From the NCBI GenBank assembly GCA_029953675.1, contig JAMWBK010000010.1, positions 930,001 to 994,000 of the forward strand: a stretch of 64,000 nucleotides of DNA. The letters are read 5' to 3'. This document shows, one piece after another, positions 35,764-47,628 of this stretch. The first letter of the stretch is position 1. The number at the start of each line of letters is the position of its first letter. The notes under the pieces were generated by a model, which ran no database searches, was not told where the DNA came from, and saw only the letters and a program-made list of their open reading frames with translations. The stretch comes from Rhodosorus marinus (lineage: Eukaryota; Rhodophyta; Stylonematophyceae; Stylonematales; Stylonemataceae). The translations under genes and the position numbers were made by a program.

Positions 35764-36850
35764 TTAATCAACATAGCTAAAAAACTCTAACCAAATGCGT
35801 GCATTCGAGAACCCCAACCCCCTCTCCCCACCCTCTCTGTACGGAGAAGTAATAACCACAGCCACTATGGGGAGCCCATTCTAATCGAATCTACACAATG
35901 CAGTCATCATTTCATCAAAACAATATATTCATTAATACGTCGATCATAAATGCGTTATGGCTCTGAAGCCACAAAACAAAAAAAAGACGATCATCGCTGG
36001 CACTTACCATCCTCCCACCAAAGCAGGTTGAAAATCTGCCTGTCACACACACCCACAATCTCTCATCGCTCATGCATCTCACGTTCAATCCAACTGTCCC
36101 CATGTCCCACTCCCGAAACCGTCCCGCCCAAAACTGCTCAACTGGACTGAATCCATTCCTTTATCCAATTAAATCAAGAATCACATCAATATTCAATCAT
36201 TCACCCGATCCCGTTAAGGCATGCATTAGAAATCAACGGGTTTTTTTGATGATATAATTTTTTTGAGATACTTTCATTTTAATTGTAGAGACACGCACAT
36301 TTGGGAGATATGTTTTTGCTTGCCTTCACTGGGTTTGGCATTTACATTTGTTTTTGTTTTTGGATGAAAATTCGAAGCAAGTGCGCATTTCAAGGCTTTT
36401 TGGTTGGAAAAGGCTGAACATGTCTCTAAATGATACGAAATGTCAGGAAATTAACGATGAGTGTTTGTTTTTTTATTTGAAAATCTTGGATGTATCTATC
36501 TTTTTGAAATGGGGGTGTTAATTTTGGGGTTTTTTAATGGAAATGGGGTTGAGAGTGTAGGGAAAAGGGGGGGGAATGGGAAAGAGCGGGATATCTGTAA
36601 CAATGTATGAGATGGGAATGGAATGGGGTCTAGTAGCAGAAGAGTAGGTGGAGGTACAGAGGTAAGTACTCGAAGCCTGCTGAGCTGGGGCTTTTTGGTG
36701 GTAGGCTAGAAGCGTTTGCTTTGGTTTGTTTGAGGGCGTATTTCTTGTTTCTTTCAAGTTTTGGCCGTGCGTTTGGTTTTTTGGGGAGGTCTTGGTTTGT
36801 TTTGTTTTGTTTTGTTTTTGGTTTCGTTTTGGCCTTTGGCTGGCGATGAG
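35764..36850. other. Intergenic stretch
   Basis: Downstream of the AP2 gene and upstream of the DUF4864-like gene. C-rich at 35770-35870, then AT-rich. From 36510 it becomes G/T-rich with a TTTTG microsatellite at 36793-36822. No gene seen. Confidence 0.45.
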
Positions 36851-38035
36851 ATGGTGAGCGCAGAAGACCGTAGAGTACACCCTGTGAGTTTTGTTACCAA
36901 TGGTGAGTTTGGTTGAGCCGGGTCACAAGGTCTGGTGGTCACTGGATTTGCTTGCTTGCTGATTGCTGAAGTCGGTTTCCAATTCAGGTCCAGTTTTGCG
37001 TGAAGGAAAGACCATGCAACAGTGGATAAAGGCTCCAGTGTCTGAGAGATGTCGAACAGTATGGAGGAAAGCGATTAGCAGCAGGGTATCTTTGAGAGCA
37101 GACGAGGAGGAAGTTAGGTACTGTTGGATGAGGCCAGTTTTTGAATGTTTGACGTGAACTCTGCAGAGGAGATTGTCACAATAGAGACCGCCGCGTACTG
37201 AGTTTATTGCTTAGCAGTCACCCCGGCTGATATTTGGTTTGATTTCTTGTGTTTATGAATGTGACGTAGTCACCCAATGGAGATAAACCTACGATGGAGG
37301 GATCGAGTAGCAGTTTTTGCCCAGGTACATACAAACCGCGGGGGGACATGGTCTTACCACAAACTTGCGTGTAGAGTCTGTGGCTGAGTTGCTTCTTAAC
37401 TCCCTGCTTTTTCGTTTGTTTGCAAAGATATGCCCTGAGAAAACCTTGGATTCGCTCCTCGAAGCGCTGCAGAAGAATGTTAAGGTCAGTATTTGAGTTA
37501 GAACTTCCGTCCATGCTCCTAAATGCAGAGGCGCAGGAGCAGCTTGCTCATTTCATTCGCTCGTGCATGACTATTCTGAAAATCCCTAGTTTGGTCCAAG
37601 AAAAGATGAGGGCCTGGAAGCATTGTACACGTTTGCAAATTTTAGCGTATGGCAAGTGAACGGCCACTTTTTTGGGCGTAGGATGGATTTGGGTCAGTTT
37701 GAGAGCTTCCGAAGAGGTAACGTCGCGCACTCGCACAAGCCCCTGGGACTGCCGAGTAACAAACTGATCACGTTGGCTTTTACATGTCTCCGCGAACGGC
37801 TGAAGTGATGATAACGAAGCCCTACGAAATTGTCGTCAACCACGATCATCGAGAGGTACTTTCTGCCTTACGCCTGGCAGCTAATACATACCATTCAAGA
37901 ATCACTTTCGTCAACGATGACTCCTTTGGATCGAAACCTATGACGTTCCATTTCACAATGACGAAGACGAGGTTGGGACAGTACGACACCTGGATGGTAG
38001 ATTCAATGCTCCCAGACGAAGACAGCTTAAACTAG
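36851..38035 (+). CDS. DUF4864-like protein of photosynthetic eukaryotes
   Basis: Six exons join in phase: 36851-36902, 36988-37117, 37270-37324, 37428-37484, 37590-37716 and 37806-38035, giving 216 aa. From exon 4 on the sequence follows a recognisable pattern: CPEKTLDSLLEALQKN, EGLEALYTFANFSVWQ, RRMDLGQFESFRRVM, PYEIVVNHDHREVLSALRL, and the ending LGQYDTWMVDSMLPDE. This resembles the DUF4864/SnoaL-like fold found in plastid and cyanobacterial proteins (ALQxND, YxFASPxNR, VLSAL, GCWxxDSVLPDE). No catalytic role is known to me. The N-terminal 60 residues are unlike a standard leader, so the real start may lie in an upstream exon. Confidence 0.7.
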
Positions 38036-41000
38036 ACCCTTCGCTAGTGAATAACGTTGTTCATAGTACGGATGATACGAGTTTTGGTTCAGGACGTCAG
38101 AGTGTCATGGCCTTTCCCTGCCGGGACACAACTCGGGCTTGTATCGGACTCTGTGAAGAGTCTGAATGGACAGGTACAGCGCAGGCATGCTGGAAACCCA
38201 ATGATGCAACCCTTGGAGTTAGCCAGATAGATTGATCGGATTAATGTAAACAAGACTCACTGTCAGACCGACGCCTGCCTCAATGTCCGAGTCGCGAGAA
38301 AGAGGCCCCAAAAGATTAGAAAAACGGATCCCGGGTGTTGAGTAAAAGCCCGGGCAAGCTTGGCTGAGGCCGTGGAGATGAGCGAGTACATATCGCCTTC
38401 AGCCCGTGGTTAACCGGATCCCTTTTCTTTACTGGACAACCCGTCCGCCTGGTATATCCTACCCACCCATTCCACTTCTACGTGACTCAATAGTCCCTCA
38501 TAGAATGAAACATTCCTCTGCACTGCTCTCTGACATCGGAAATGATCTTGCGCACCGAAGTCACTCTGCCTAAAGCTTGGCTTTCGCCCACAGACCAACT
38601 GCAGGACACCACCCCGTTCATGCTATGCAAGGAAATTCGGCTCGTATTTGATCGCGTAAGTACGAATTATGAGCTTTCAATAAAAAGGACCCAAAAACAT
38701 ACAAAATTCAATTGGCTGTACCATACAATGAGTTCCATGTTCCCCACCCCTTGTTCCTCCTATTCCACGAAACCAAATGTGCAAATATATTTTATTCATT
38801 GAATATTTTTGTCTAGTACGAAACTCTATACCGCCCTTGCGGGTTCAAATCATATCCGCTCTCATTTTGGAAACTTTCCAACTGCAGTTAGAAAAATCTA
38901 CAAAATTATGAACTAATTTTCATTTTTTAAACAAAAAAGTTGTTCCGAGTTGGACAAAAAAATGTAAACTTTTGAGGATGGGAGGTGAGATTCGCCGACT
39001 ACTTTCTTTGACTTTTTTGAGGGGGGGTTGGGGCTTGCTCTCTAAGAGAAAAACTAAAAAATCTATCAACAATCTAGAGAAAAAACGTCTAATAAGGTGG
39101 ACTTGAGGCAGAATATATTGCCCCAATAGCTGAATGGTCTAAATTTCAACGGTCTTGAGGCACCCATCGGCCTAATTGGATATCGCCGATTTCTAGCAGC
39201 TGGACCGGATTCTGATGCCCCAATCCTTTGCCCCATGATGGGAGAGTTTTGTTGGGTTTGCAGAAGAAGGACTTGAGGAGTAGTCTGGCAAGGCCTTATG
39301 AGAAGCTGCTGCTCTTCTCAACTAGAGTTTTATTATGAATTGAAGCTCAACAATTCTTTCCACGTGGGACATACAATTTATTCTCACCATACGAATGAAC
39401 TCCAACATATTGTATTTTAGTTGTATTATATTGTATATTAATGGGGCATCTTTTTCATGAGTATGTAGAACAAATTTATACTGGCGCATGCCCCATTCGC
39501 GCTTTCACAACGGAACATAACCCACATTCACCGTGAGAAGTCCTATCACTATCCAATGGGGCAGATTCGATGCCTCGATTGTCCGATTGCCGTATAGCTT
39601 CCGGGCCCCACCTTACTTCTACTCACTGATTTCCGGGATTATTGATAGTGTGATTCCTTGAAAAAGAGGAGATCGATAGTATTTTGATTTTTGGAATTGT
39701 TTTCCGAAAGTAGAGTTTTAATAATAGATATCTGGCAAATATTCAGGTATTCACAATCCCCCGACCCCCTCGAGTTTCACATCGTTAGTACAGATCATCA
39801 AGGTTGGAACGGCCACAGAGAGACCTAGAACAGTCATAGAATTTGGAAATACGGCAATGTTTTGATTAGGAGTTTAACGTTAGCGGTACATTTTGAGGGT
39901 TAGAGACTTGTATATACTGTAAAGGGGTCTCGGCCAAATGGACATGTAGGTACAGATTGGAGTGGAAAAAGACGGGAATGAAGGAGTTCGTATTCAGCGG
40001 CTGCATCTATAGTCATATGTTGGTCACCATCTCAAAAAAGTCTTCCACTTTATACCTTTTCGCGGGTCATGTTGAGGTCCTTCTGCACAGTAGGTAGTAC
40101 TTCGGGTCAAAAGCACGTGGGCAGAGAGCTCCTCCATAAACACGGCTGCAAGCTTCCCTTGACTGGTCTCACAGACCTCTCCGCTATACGGTTACCCACT
40201 GGGGTGCATGGGGAAGAAAGATCCCAACGCATGCTCAGGTTCTTTAGCATCATCCCCTCCTGACACTTTGGGAATAGTGTCGTACAATCCGCAGGGTTTG
40301 TTTGTCTTGGTGATTCCCCTCGACATCTCTGGAAAGCTCTCAACTGTACCACTAAATGTCTCGCTCTCATGCGATCAGATGAATGCATCGCGGAGACTGT
40401 CCTATACGCCCTGCTGTAGCCCTCTGAAGCTCCACCTCATCAGAGGACGCACAGGCATTAGGGTTTGGGCCGCCCAAGAGCCCAAAACTTAATGACCTCA
40501 GCACCAATTCGGAACCTGTCATGGTTTTTAATTAGGGGTTTATCTTGTACGGTATATTTTAGAGTTTAAACAACAAACCATACATTGTGTTACAAGCATG
40601 TCTGGGCAAGAGGACATAAATTAAGATTCTATCTACGTCATAAAAAAAGCAGAGAAAACGCAAGTTAGGATTCAGGAACTGATCCTATACCCCTGGATGG
40701 AGCCTCATAAAATCCGAAGGTGGCGTTTTTTCTGATCGTTTGTGAGGTGGGGTAAGGTGGTGGGGGGGTGGGAAGCCTCGGTTTTGTGGGAAAATGTCCT
40801 CTGTTTGAGGACATTTTCTCCTTGCTTTTAGCTTCTGGAGCAGTGCATAGGAAATTCCTCCTTTTTGGTGAGGTTTTCGACGTGAAAAAGATCGGAGGAA
40901 GGGTTTTTGATATATATGGAGAAAAGAGTCTCTTTGAGGAGGGAAGAAGGGATGGGAGTGTGGGCGAAGAGGGTTGGGGGAGGAAGGAGAAGCGGGGTGA

Positions 41001-41410
41001 TAAGGATTGGATGCGAAGATGGGTTGACAAAGGGATGGAATAGTTCAGACTGTTTTGTTTTTTTTGACATGCGTGCATTTTGTGGAGGGTACCTGTTTTG
41101 AATTGCGTTGGGGAAAGAAAGGGGATGGAATAGGGGCCGCGGGGGCAGGGGGTGGGGGGAGGGGGAAAGATTTGGTGAGGGTCTTCTCCTGGGGTTTGAA
41201 GAAGTTTTGGGTGGGGTGAGGAGATGGGGAAATAGGGCTAGGTGAGGATCTGGAATTTATGGATTGCTTGGCGGGCGGGTGGGTATTCGTTTTTGGGTTT
41301 TGAGTGGATTGCGACAGGGGGGTGTTTTTGCGGTGTTTTTTTCTCTTCGTTGGTGGGGAGTTTGGAGTTTTTTTTAGGCGTTTTTGTTTTTTTGAGAAAC
41401 GTTGAAGAGA
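38036..41410. other. Gene-poor stretch of 3.4 kb
   Basis: The longest gene-free part of the interior. It holds the six-copy TGCCCCA cluster (39119-39563), an AT-rich core, and, from 40740, the very G-rich upstream flank of the PP2C gene (G runs at 41130-41180). A frame at 40208-40492 (+) and its antisense have no motif. I see no intact gene or mobile element. Confidence 0.45.
39119..39563. repeat. Cluster of six TGCCCCA heptamers
   Basis: TGCCCCA occurs at 39119, 39216, 39229 and 39489, and its complement TGGGGCA at 39442 and 39557. By chance about 0.05 copies would be expected in 445 bp. The spacing is irregular (97, 13, 213, 47 and 68 bp) and both orientations occur. Confidence 0.75.
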
Positions 41411-42732
41411 ATGTCTTCTCCTGCCGAAAGAATGGTGTCCAGAATGAGGGAATATTTTAAGAGGAAGTCACCAGCTCCAGCATCTGATTCGGAGAAAGGC
41501 AACTTCGTCAGAAAGGAATCCGGGGCTTCTAGTGTGAGCGGCTCGTTGTTAAATCGGCTATCAAGGAAGCCTTCCTCGTTGAACGGGATGGATGAAAAGG
41601 GTGTAGTTAGCGCCGTGGGCATTACTGAGGATCCGAATGTACAGTGGAGAAAGCACATGGAGGTAGGTCAACGGGTGCATGCAGCACACCTATAGGAAGC
41701 GCAAGTTAGCTAAGTGGTTTAATCGTGTACGGCTGTCCTTGCACCTCTGCGCTTGGCTAATTCATGTACGCTTCCATCAACGATCAGGACGGACACGCCA
41801 TCTTGACGAACTTCAGGGGATCCAGGAAGGAAGCTTTCTTTGGAGTCTATGACGGACACGGGGGTCGCGCTGCTGTTGAGAGTGTGCAGAAATGCCTGCA
41901 CAAGGTATGGGTTTTCAGCTTCAACATGTTTGGTGAGAATCCGTATTGGATGCAGGGTGATCTTTTGAGAGCGGTTTTAGGTAGCACTTTGAAACCCCAT
42001 CCGATCAACTTATTTGTTTCTGTTGTCCCTCAATGTAGTTCTTCGCAGATGAGCTATCTTCACAGGTAGTAGACATCAGCCCAGAACAAGCCTTTGCAGA
42101 AGCCTACCGGAAGGCGGATGCTGTACTGTTGGAGAATCGGTGTCTATATGTTGGTACAACTTCTGTAACATGCTACGTAAGTTTAGATGAAAATGATAGA
42201 AAACACCTTCACGTCGCCAATGTTGGAGATGCGAGGGCAGTTTTGTGGTGAGATTAAAAAGCATCACAACCTACCATTTCTTTCTTCAGTGAGAGCTGAA
42301 CGTTCCTATGTTCAATTTCGTTTGGGCAGCCGGGACGGCAAAGGTTTGAGATTATCGTACGACCATAAAGCGTCGGACGACTTGGAGCAGAAGCGGGTTT
42401 GTGAGGATGGGGGTCAAATAGTTGGAAGACGCGTGAATGGTGTGTTGTCTGTATCTCGAGCTCTTGGAGATCATGCTATGAAAAAGGTTGTTCTCGGGTC
42501 ACCCTACACTAGCCATGAGGTGTTAACAAGCGAAGACCCGTTCGTGATACTGGCTTGTGATGGACTCTGGGATGTAATGTCAGATGATGATGCGTGCACC
42601 GTTGTTCTCGAGACCGCGGCCAACAATGAAGCAAAGGAGCTAGACGTTCAACTTGCAAGCAGAGTGCTGGTCCAGCTTGCCTTGAAAAGAGGGAGCACAG
42701 ACAACGTTTCGGTCATGGTTATTAAGTTTTGA
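41411..42732 (+). CDS. PP2C-family protein phosphatase
   Basis: Four exons: 41411-41662, 41788-41904, 42039-42247 and 42330-42732, giving 326 aa. It is a metal-dependent Ser/Thr phosphatase. The first intron splits the metal-binding MED motif: exon 1 ends WRKHME and exon 2 begins with Asp, giving KHMEDGHAI. Then FFGVYDGHGG, GTTSV, VANVGDARAVLC, VLSVSRALGDHAMK, ILACDGLWDVMSDDDA and STDNVSVMVIKF supply the remaining metal and core motifs, all intact. The N-terminal 75 residues are basic and Ser-rich with no domain. No leader or membrane segment is seen, so it is probably cytosolic or nuclear. Confidence 0.93.
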
Positions 42733-42823
42733 AGAGCTGGTTCACACGGAACTATTCGGAAACGGCGTACGCCACCTGTACAGTAAATGTTAATTGTAAT
42801 TCTTAGATGACTCGGAGAATCGA

Positions 42824-43553
42824 ATGGTTTCGAGTGGAATTGAAGGAAGTGCTCTGGAATCATCAGACTTCAGCCGGGTCCACCTCGAGGTAGAAGGAAT
42901 CAGCCAGCAAAGTATGGGGTTACGTCAGCTGTGAGACTCTCTGCAGGAAGCGTTTGTGGCGAACCTCACATTGGGAATACCGCTCATTCGCATAAAATTT
43001 GACCCTCCAGCGCCATTGCAGTTCACAACCAAGGGGCACTGGACGACAGAGCAATCATGCAGCATCGACGTCATTGAACTTCTCAATAGATCGGGAAGTC
43101 TGAACAGATCCTGATTTCGCCGTTGGACAAGAACAACCGTGCGCCACTGGATTCAGCCACAACCGGTGACTCGCGCTATGAACTCATGCTTGCTGAGTAT
43201 TAGCCTCGTGGTGAAAAGAGCCGCGTGTTTTAAGCGAAGGTTTCAACACCGGTTGCACTTCCGGCAACAGAGCCCTGAACTCGCGGATGGGCACTACGCT
43301 ATCTCCCATGCTCCCTCTTGCAAACAAAAGCTCAACCCCAGGCGTCTCAAAAGCTCATGGGGATGGTGCCATCGAAGGATTTTTCCCAAAACCGAGGCTG
43401 ACCATTTGCCAGCCCCTTCACTTCCACTCAAAAAACAGAACCCCAGCGGGTCTGAAGGCAAAACGTTCGATATTCAAAACACCTCGTAAAGCACGTGTCC
43501 AGAATTCCTGCGCAGCCCACACCAGACTCTCTAGTCGACTTTCAACCAGCTGA
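42824..43553 (+). CDS. Unrecognised three-exon gene, 165 aa
   Basis: Exons 42824-42889, 42947-43097 and 43273-43553 join in phase with GT-AG introns of 57 and 175 nt. The middle exon reads EAFVANLTLGIPLIRIKFD and ends SIDVIELLNRSG, a beta-strand-like sequence. The third exon is basic and Ser/Thr/Pro-rich (RSIFKTPRKARVQ), like a disordered nuclear tail with possible phosphorylation sites. The start lies only 91 bp after the PP2C stop. A shorter alternative would splice exon 2 to 43150 and stop at TATTAG soon after. No family recognised. Confidence 0.4.
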
Positions 43554-43944
43554 CTATCCTCGAACACTTCCCAATCGGAGATCATTCCTACAAACGCCAG
43601 ACCCCTACCGTAAGATCCTGATTGGCTGCAATGGGAGCGGGGATGCTAGATCGATTTAGTACAGAGAAACCGATCATAACGATGGATGGAAAGAGTGTGC
43701 TTTGAGTAGCACCACCTGGACACGAAGAGCTATCTGAGAAGCGAGTCAGTTTGGTTTGAACTGGTGTGTGTGTTTGAGAGAGAGTTTTGTTGTTGTTTTT
43801 TTAAAAAGGGGGGGAGGGAAGCGGTGCCTGGGCTGGGATCTGAGTAAAACGTTCAATGAATTTCCCTCAAAGCGCTATGATCGCGTCTTGCCTATTTACT
43901 TCTCTGCCTGCGAGGGTTGTTTTCGTACTTTTGTTCGGGCGGTG
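43554..43944. other. Upstream flank of acetate kinase
   Basis: No separate gene. G-rich (AAAGGGGGGGAGGG near 43800) on the coding strand, as upstream of other genes here. Confidence 0.4.
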
Positions 43945-45156
43945 ATGGCGCCTGGTAACCTTAAAAAGGTCCTGGTTCTGAATGCCGGGTCCTCGTCGTT
44001 GAAGTTCAAGTTATTCGCGCGATCGAAGGGTTTGAGTTTGAGCTTGGAATCGCGCGGTGTTGCTGAGAGAATTGGAGACTTGAAGTCAGCGATATCTTTC
44101 TGTGACGCTTCTGGCAAGCAGAAGAACCTATCCAGCCAACTTGGAGATCATCAAGAGGCTCTGGGAACGATTTTCAACGAACTCAAGTTATCTGCCAGTG
44201 ATCTCTACGCTGTGGGACACAGGGTCACTCATGGAAGTGATAAGATTTACAAGGCTTCCAGAATAACTCCGGAGGTGAAGAAGATCATCGTTGACACGAT
44301 ACCTCTTGCCCCGCTTCACAATCCCGTGAACCTTCTGGGGATCGAGAGCGCTGAAGCTCTTCTCGGTGATGAGGTGCCTCAAGTCGCGGTCTTCGATACT
44401 GCGTTTCATCATTCCATTCCTCCGGAAGCTTACCTCTACGCGGTTCCTTTGAAGGATACAGCGGAGAGGCTGTCTGTCAGAAAGTATGGATATCACGGCA
44501 GCTCATACGCCTTCCTGTTGAATCGCGCAGCAGAGTACTTCCACAAGCCAAAGCAACAGCTCAATCTTATCATCTGCCATTTGGGAGCTGGCGCGAGTAT
44601 GGCGTGCATAAAGCAAGGCAAATGTGTCGATACCACCATGGGGATGACGCCTCTTGAGGGACTGTGCATGAGCACAAGAAGTGGAGATATCGATCCTGGA
44701 GCAGTTCTGTTTCTAGTGAACAAGCTAGGCGTAGGCAAGACCGATCAGCTCTTGAACAAGCAGTCAGGATTGTATGGCCTGTCCGGGTTCAAGGACATGA
44801 GAGAGGTTTTAGAAAATGTCGAGCAGGGAGATAGAGGGTCCGAGCTCGCGCTAAGTATATTTGTTGGTCGAGTCAGGAAGTACCTCGGTGCCTACATCGT
44901 GAACCTGAACGGTAATTTGGATGGAGTGGTGTTCTCTGCGGGGATTGGGGAGCACTCCACTCTTGTGAGAGAAAGGATCTGCAAAGGGCTGGAGGGTTTC
45001 GGTATAGAGCTATCTCCGACGCGAAATCTAAGCACGAAAGAGGGCGAAATCAGCAGCAACAGAAGCAGGGTGAAAGTCTTGGTCCTTCCTACTGATGAAG
45101 AGCAGCAGATCGCAATGGAGACGGTCTCCGTCATCAATGGCCTCGGTGATGGCTAG
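43945..45156 (+). CDS. ackA: Acetate kinase
   Basis: An intronless frame of 403 aa from the ATG at 43945, the family's usual length. It interconverts acetyl phosphate plus ADP and acetate plus ATP. Motifs are complete: VLVLNAGSSSLKFKLF, YAVGHRVTHG, YGYHGSSYAFL, ICHLGAGASMACIKQGK, DTTMGMTPLEGLCMSTRSGD and GVVFSAGIGEHS. The frame is open upstream to about 43756 without an ATG. An out-of-frame ATG at 43856 could belong to a spliced leader, so organelle import cannot be excluded. Partner phosphotransacetylase is not in this window. It converges on the PDAT gene with 193 bp between stops. Confidence 0.95.
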   Translation: MAPGNLKKVLVLNAGSSSLKFKLFARSKGLSLSLESRGVAERIGDLKSAISFCDASGKQKNLSSQLGDHQEALGTIFNELKLSASDLYAVGHRVTHGSDKIYKASRITPEVKKIIVDTIPLAPLHNPVNLLGIESAEALLGDEVPQVAVFDTAFHHSIPPEAYLYAVPLKDTAERLSVRKYGYHGSSYAFLLNRAAEYFHKPKQQLNLIICHLGAGASMACIKQGKCVDTTMGMTPLEGLCMSTRSGDIDPGAVLFLVNKLGVGKTDQLLNKQSGLYGLSGFKDMREVLENVEQGDRGSELALSIFVGRVRKYLGAYIVNLNGNLDGVVFSAGIGEHSTLVRERICKGLEGFGIELSPTRNLSTKEGEISSNRSRVKVLVLPTDEEQQIAMETVSVINGLGDG

Positions 45157-45349
45157 CGGTGGACTCATTAGTTCTTCCGTCCCGTCATGAAAGATATGCA
45201 GCTGTAGTGATCACTGACTGGATCCGTCGACCTAACCTTGCGCGAGCTGATCTGTGGTCCTAATCATCGACCGAGGTGTACCTCAGCTTTGTTCGGAATC
45301 CATTTTATCGTCATGTAGAATTTTGATGCGCATTTGACGGGAGCTTTTG

Positions 45350-47628
45350 CTAGTCCTTCTTTATCCGGATGGTTTCCAGTGCGGAAGAATAGAACCTGTC
45401 GTCAAGCTCCTTGCTGTCAGACGAACCAGGTACTGGCTTCGTCAGAATCATAATCAGGTCCGTGAGAACCTCGTGATTGCCAAGGATTTCAGTGTGCGTG
45501 GATGCCTTCGGTCCACCCCTTGGCAATCCGAAGTCCAAGTTTTTTATGCTTTCCACGGTCTCCTCGAAGACGTCGGTCTCGTGCAAATACTCTCTGGTCA
45601 CGGTCCGAATCCCCGCGGGGTTTTGTGGGGTTGTACCGTTCCACAGATTAATGCAAGGATACGCCAGACTTTCCTGCACAGTGTTTCAGGAAGAGGTTTT
45701 ATGGTGAAACATGGAACTTGGTAAATCAACAGAAGCTCGTGAAAGTCGTTCGATCGTACCAGCGGAACTGTGGCATCGCCCTCGCCATCGTAAGCGATGC
45801 CTCGAGTGAGTCTCTTATCTGGTGTGTCTGTGTCTAGAATCAAAGGAATCTCGGTGAAGTACTCCGGAGTCTTCGTGTTTGGAACGTAGTGGTAACCTCG
45901 CTCGGTTCCCTCATCCGGGCTGTAGCCATAGAGACAGTAGATCTTCTGCGTTTTGTCCGTAAATGGGAGGGCCTTTTCGAAGGGATTAGTCCACGTTCGA
46001 GGGTCCGAGTTATCCGGGTTCAGCTTTGTCCCTAGTGAGAACAGGCTTCTCACTCTGTTCATGTAGTCTGGTGCTAGCTCGTCCAGGACACTAAGCATTT
46101 CCGGTACCGTATAGTTCTTCGATGATATCTTCTCCAGCTGTGCTCGAAGCTGTGGCGAGTATGTCTTAGACTCGGACGCGTCATCAGCACTGAACAGCTC
46201 AGCCAGCCGTTTCTTGATATCTATTGGAAAGGTCAGCCCGTAGTACTCCTTGTCTGGCCACACAGAGTTGTCTCCCTTGGGGAACATAGTTGGAACCGAT
46301 CCAAGGCTTCGGAAAAACGCCAGGAGCTTGTTGTTCAGTTTACCTCCCGTAAACTGCTGAGCGATTCGGCCGATATCGACCGTATCCCGTGTCTCCGCAC
46401 TGACGCCGCAAGACACCGCCTTTGGCACTCCAAGATGAGCTCCGGCAATGTTTACCCAAGCGCCCACGTACTTTTCGAGCCACTCAGGTCCTTCAAAAAG
46501 AACAGGTGCACGGTTAGAACGTCGTTGGGGGAGAGCATTCAGGACTTCTACTCGGGGTTACAATTCTTGACACCGTACCGCGCTCGTTGGCAACCCAATT
46601 CAGGAAGTAAAAAGCCATATTGCTGCCCATACTATGCGCCAGGATTGCGACCCGCTCTTTGTTACGACGGTGTAAGAATTCTATTTCGTGCATTATCCTA
46701 CTGAACACACCGTCTTCCTGCTCGAGGGTTGTGGCAGACAAGCGCCAATCGTAGGAGAATACCTTCAGGCTCCGCGAGTCATAGCCGACATCGGCTAAAT
46801 TCTCAAACACCTGGGAACGACACAACCTCAGCTGATTGAGGATTGAACAGGTGATTCGAATGCCGCTGGGTTTTTGCATTTACCTTCCCCCAAACAACGT
46901 ATCCGGGCATCAAATAGTCCATGGAGTTATACCCCTCGGTGGCTCTTATCTTTACGCCTTCCGGGTCGGTCCATTCCGGGGTTAGGCTAAGGTGCTCCAG
47001 CCAACATGTGAGATTCCTGAGCGCCGCCCTAGCACACTGGGCTGACCCCCAGTATCTGTTGTTGGGGTATCGAAGCTGAGACGTTAGCAATTGAGCGAGA
47101 GTGTCCTTGGTAGGATCTGGAGATCGTACTTTTCTCTAAAAGAATATGAGGAGCAATCCCGGCCCTCCCAGATCTCGAGCATTGACGAGGTAATCCCAGG
47201 GAGAACAATCACCGGCATTGAAGCTGTCCTTGTACCCTTCAGGTCTTGCCCTGGCCTTCTTACCTCATCATTGCTGTAACCTTCCCCAAGGTCCCTGACA
47301 AAGGTCTCAAACTGATCAACAGCGTCCTTCATTCTCTCATCGCTCCGCATCTTGTCCATAAAGGCCCGAATGTCTTCGTCATCCTCCATATGCTCTGCCA
47401 TAGACCTGGTGCAAGAACCGTACCAAAAACAACGCAAGCTAAGAACAAAATAAAACTCTGCAAGCCTATTGGCTTATCCCCCCAAAGTGCTTACTTGGCA
47501 ATCTTGTTGGGCACCTTTTTGACCATCAAGGTCGAGATGACTATCGCCAGAACAAGCACCACCAACGAGACAATGCCCATAGTCTGCATCGCAGATTTCA
47601 CTGACGAACTACCCTTTTCACGTGCCAT
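45350..47628 (-). CDS. PDAT: Phospholipid:diacylglycerol acyltransferase (PDAT, LCAT family)
   Basis: Six exons on the reverse strand: 47495-47628, 47130-47405, 46884-47055, 46579-46810, 45760-46490 and 45350-45673, giving 622 aa. An N-terminal membrane anchor (MGIVSLVVLVLAIVISTLMV) follows a short polar head, as in PDAT. Catalytic core: PVIVLPGITSSMLEIWEG, REKYWGSAQCAR (spliced), YDWRLS, AHSMGSN with the nucleophile Ser in an A-x-S-x-G box, GEGDATVP with the acid, and the late THTEILGN segment with the probable His. The enzyme moves an acyl chain from phospholipid to diacylglycerol, making triacylglycerol, probably at the ER. The introns are 74 to 89 nt. Confidence 0.93.

Noticed and set aside
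38830-38870. GGGTTCAAATC resembling a tRNA T-loop
   Set aside because: No matching acceptor, D or anticodon stems could be drawn around it.
40107-40492. Frames on both strands in the gene desert
   Set aside because: Composition is plausible but there is no motif, no splice context and no conserved block.
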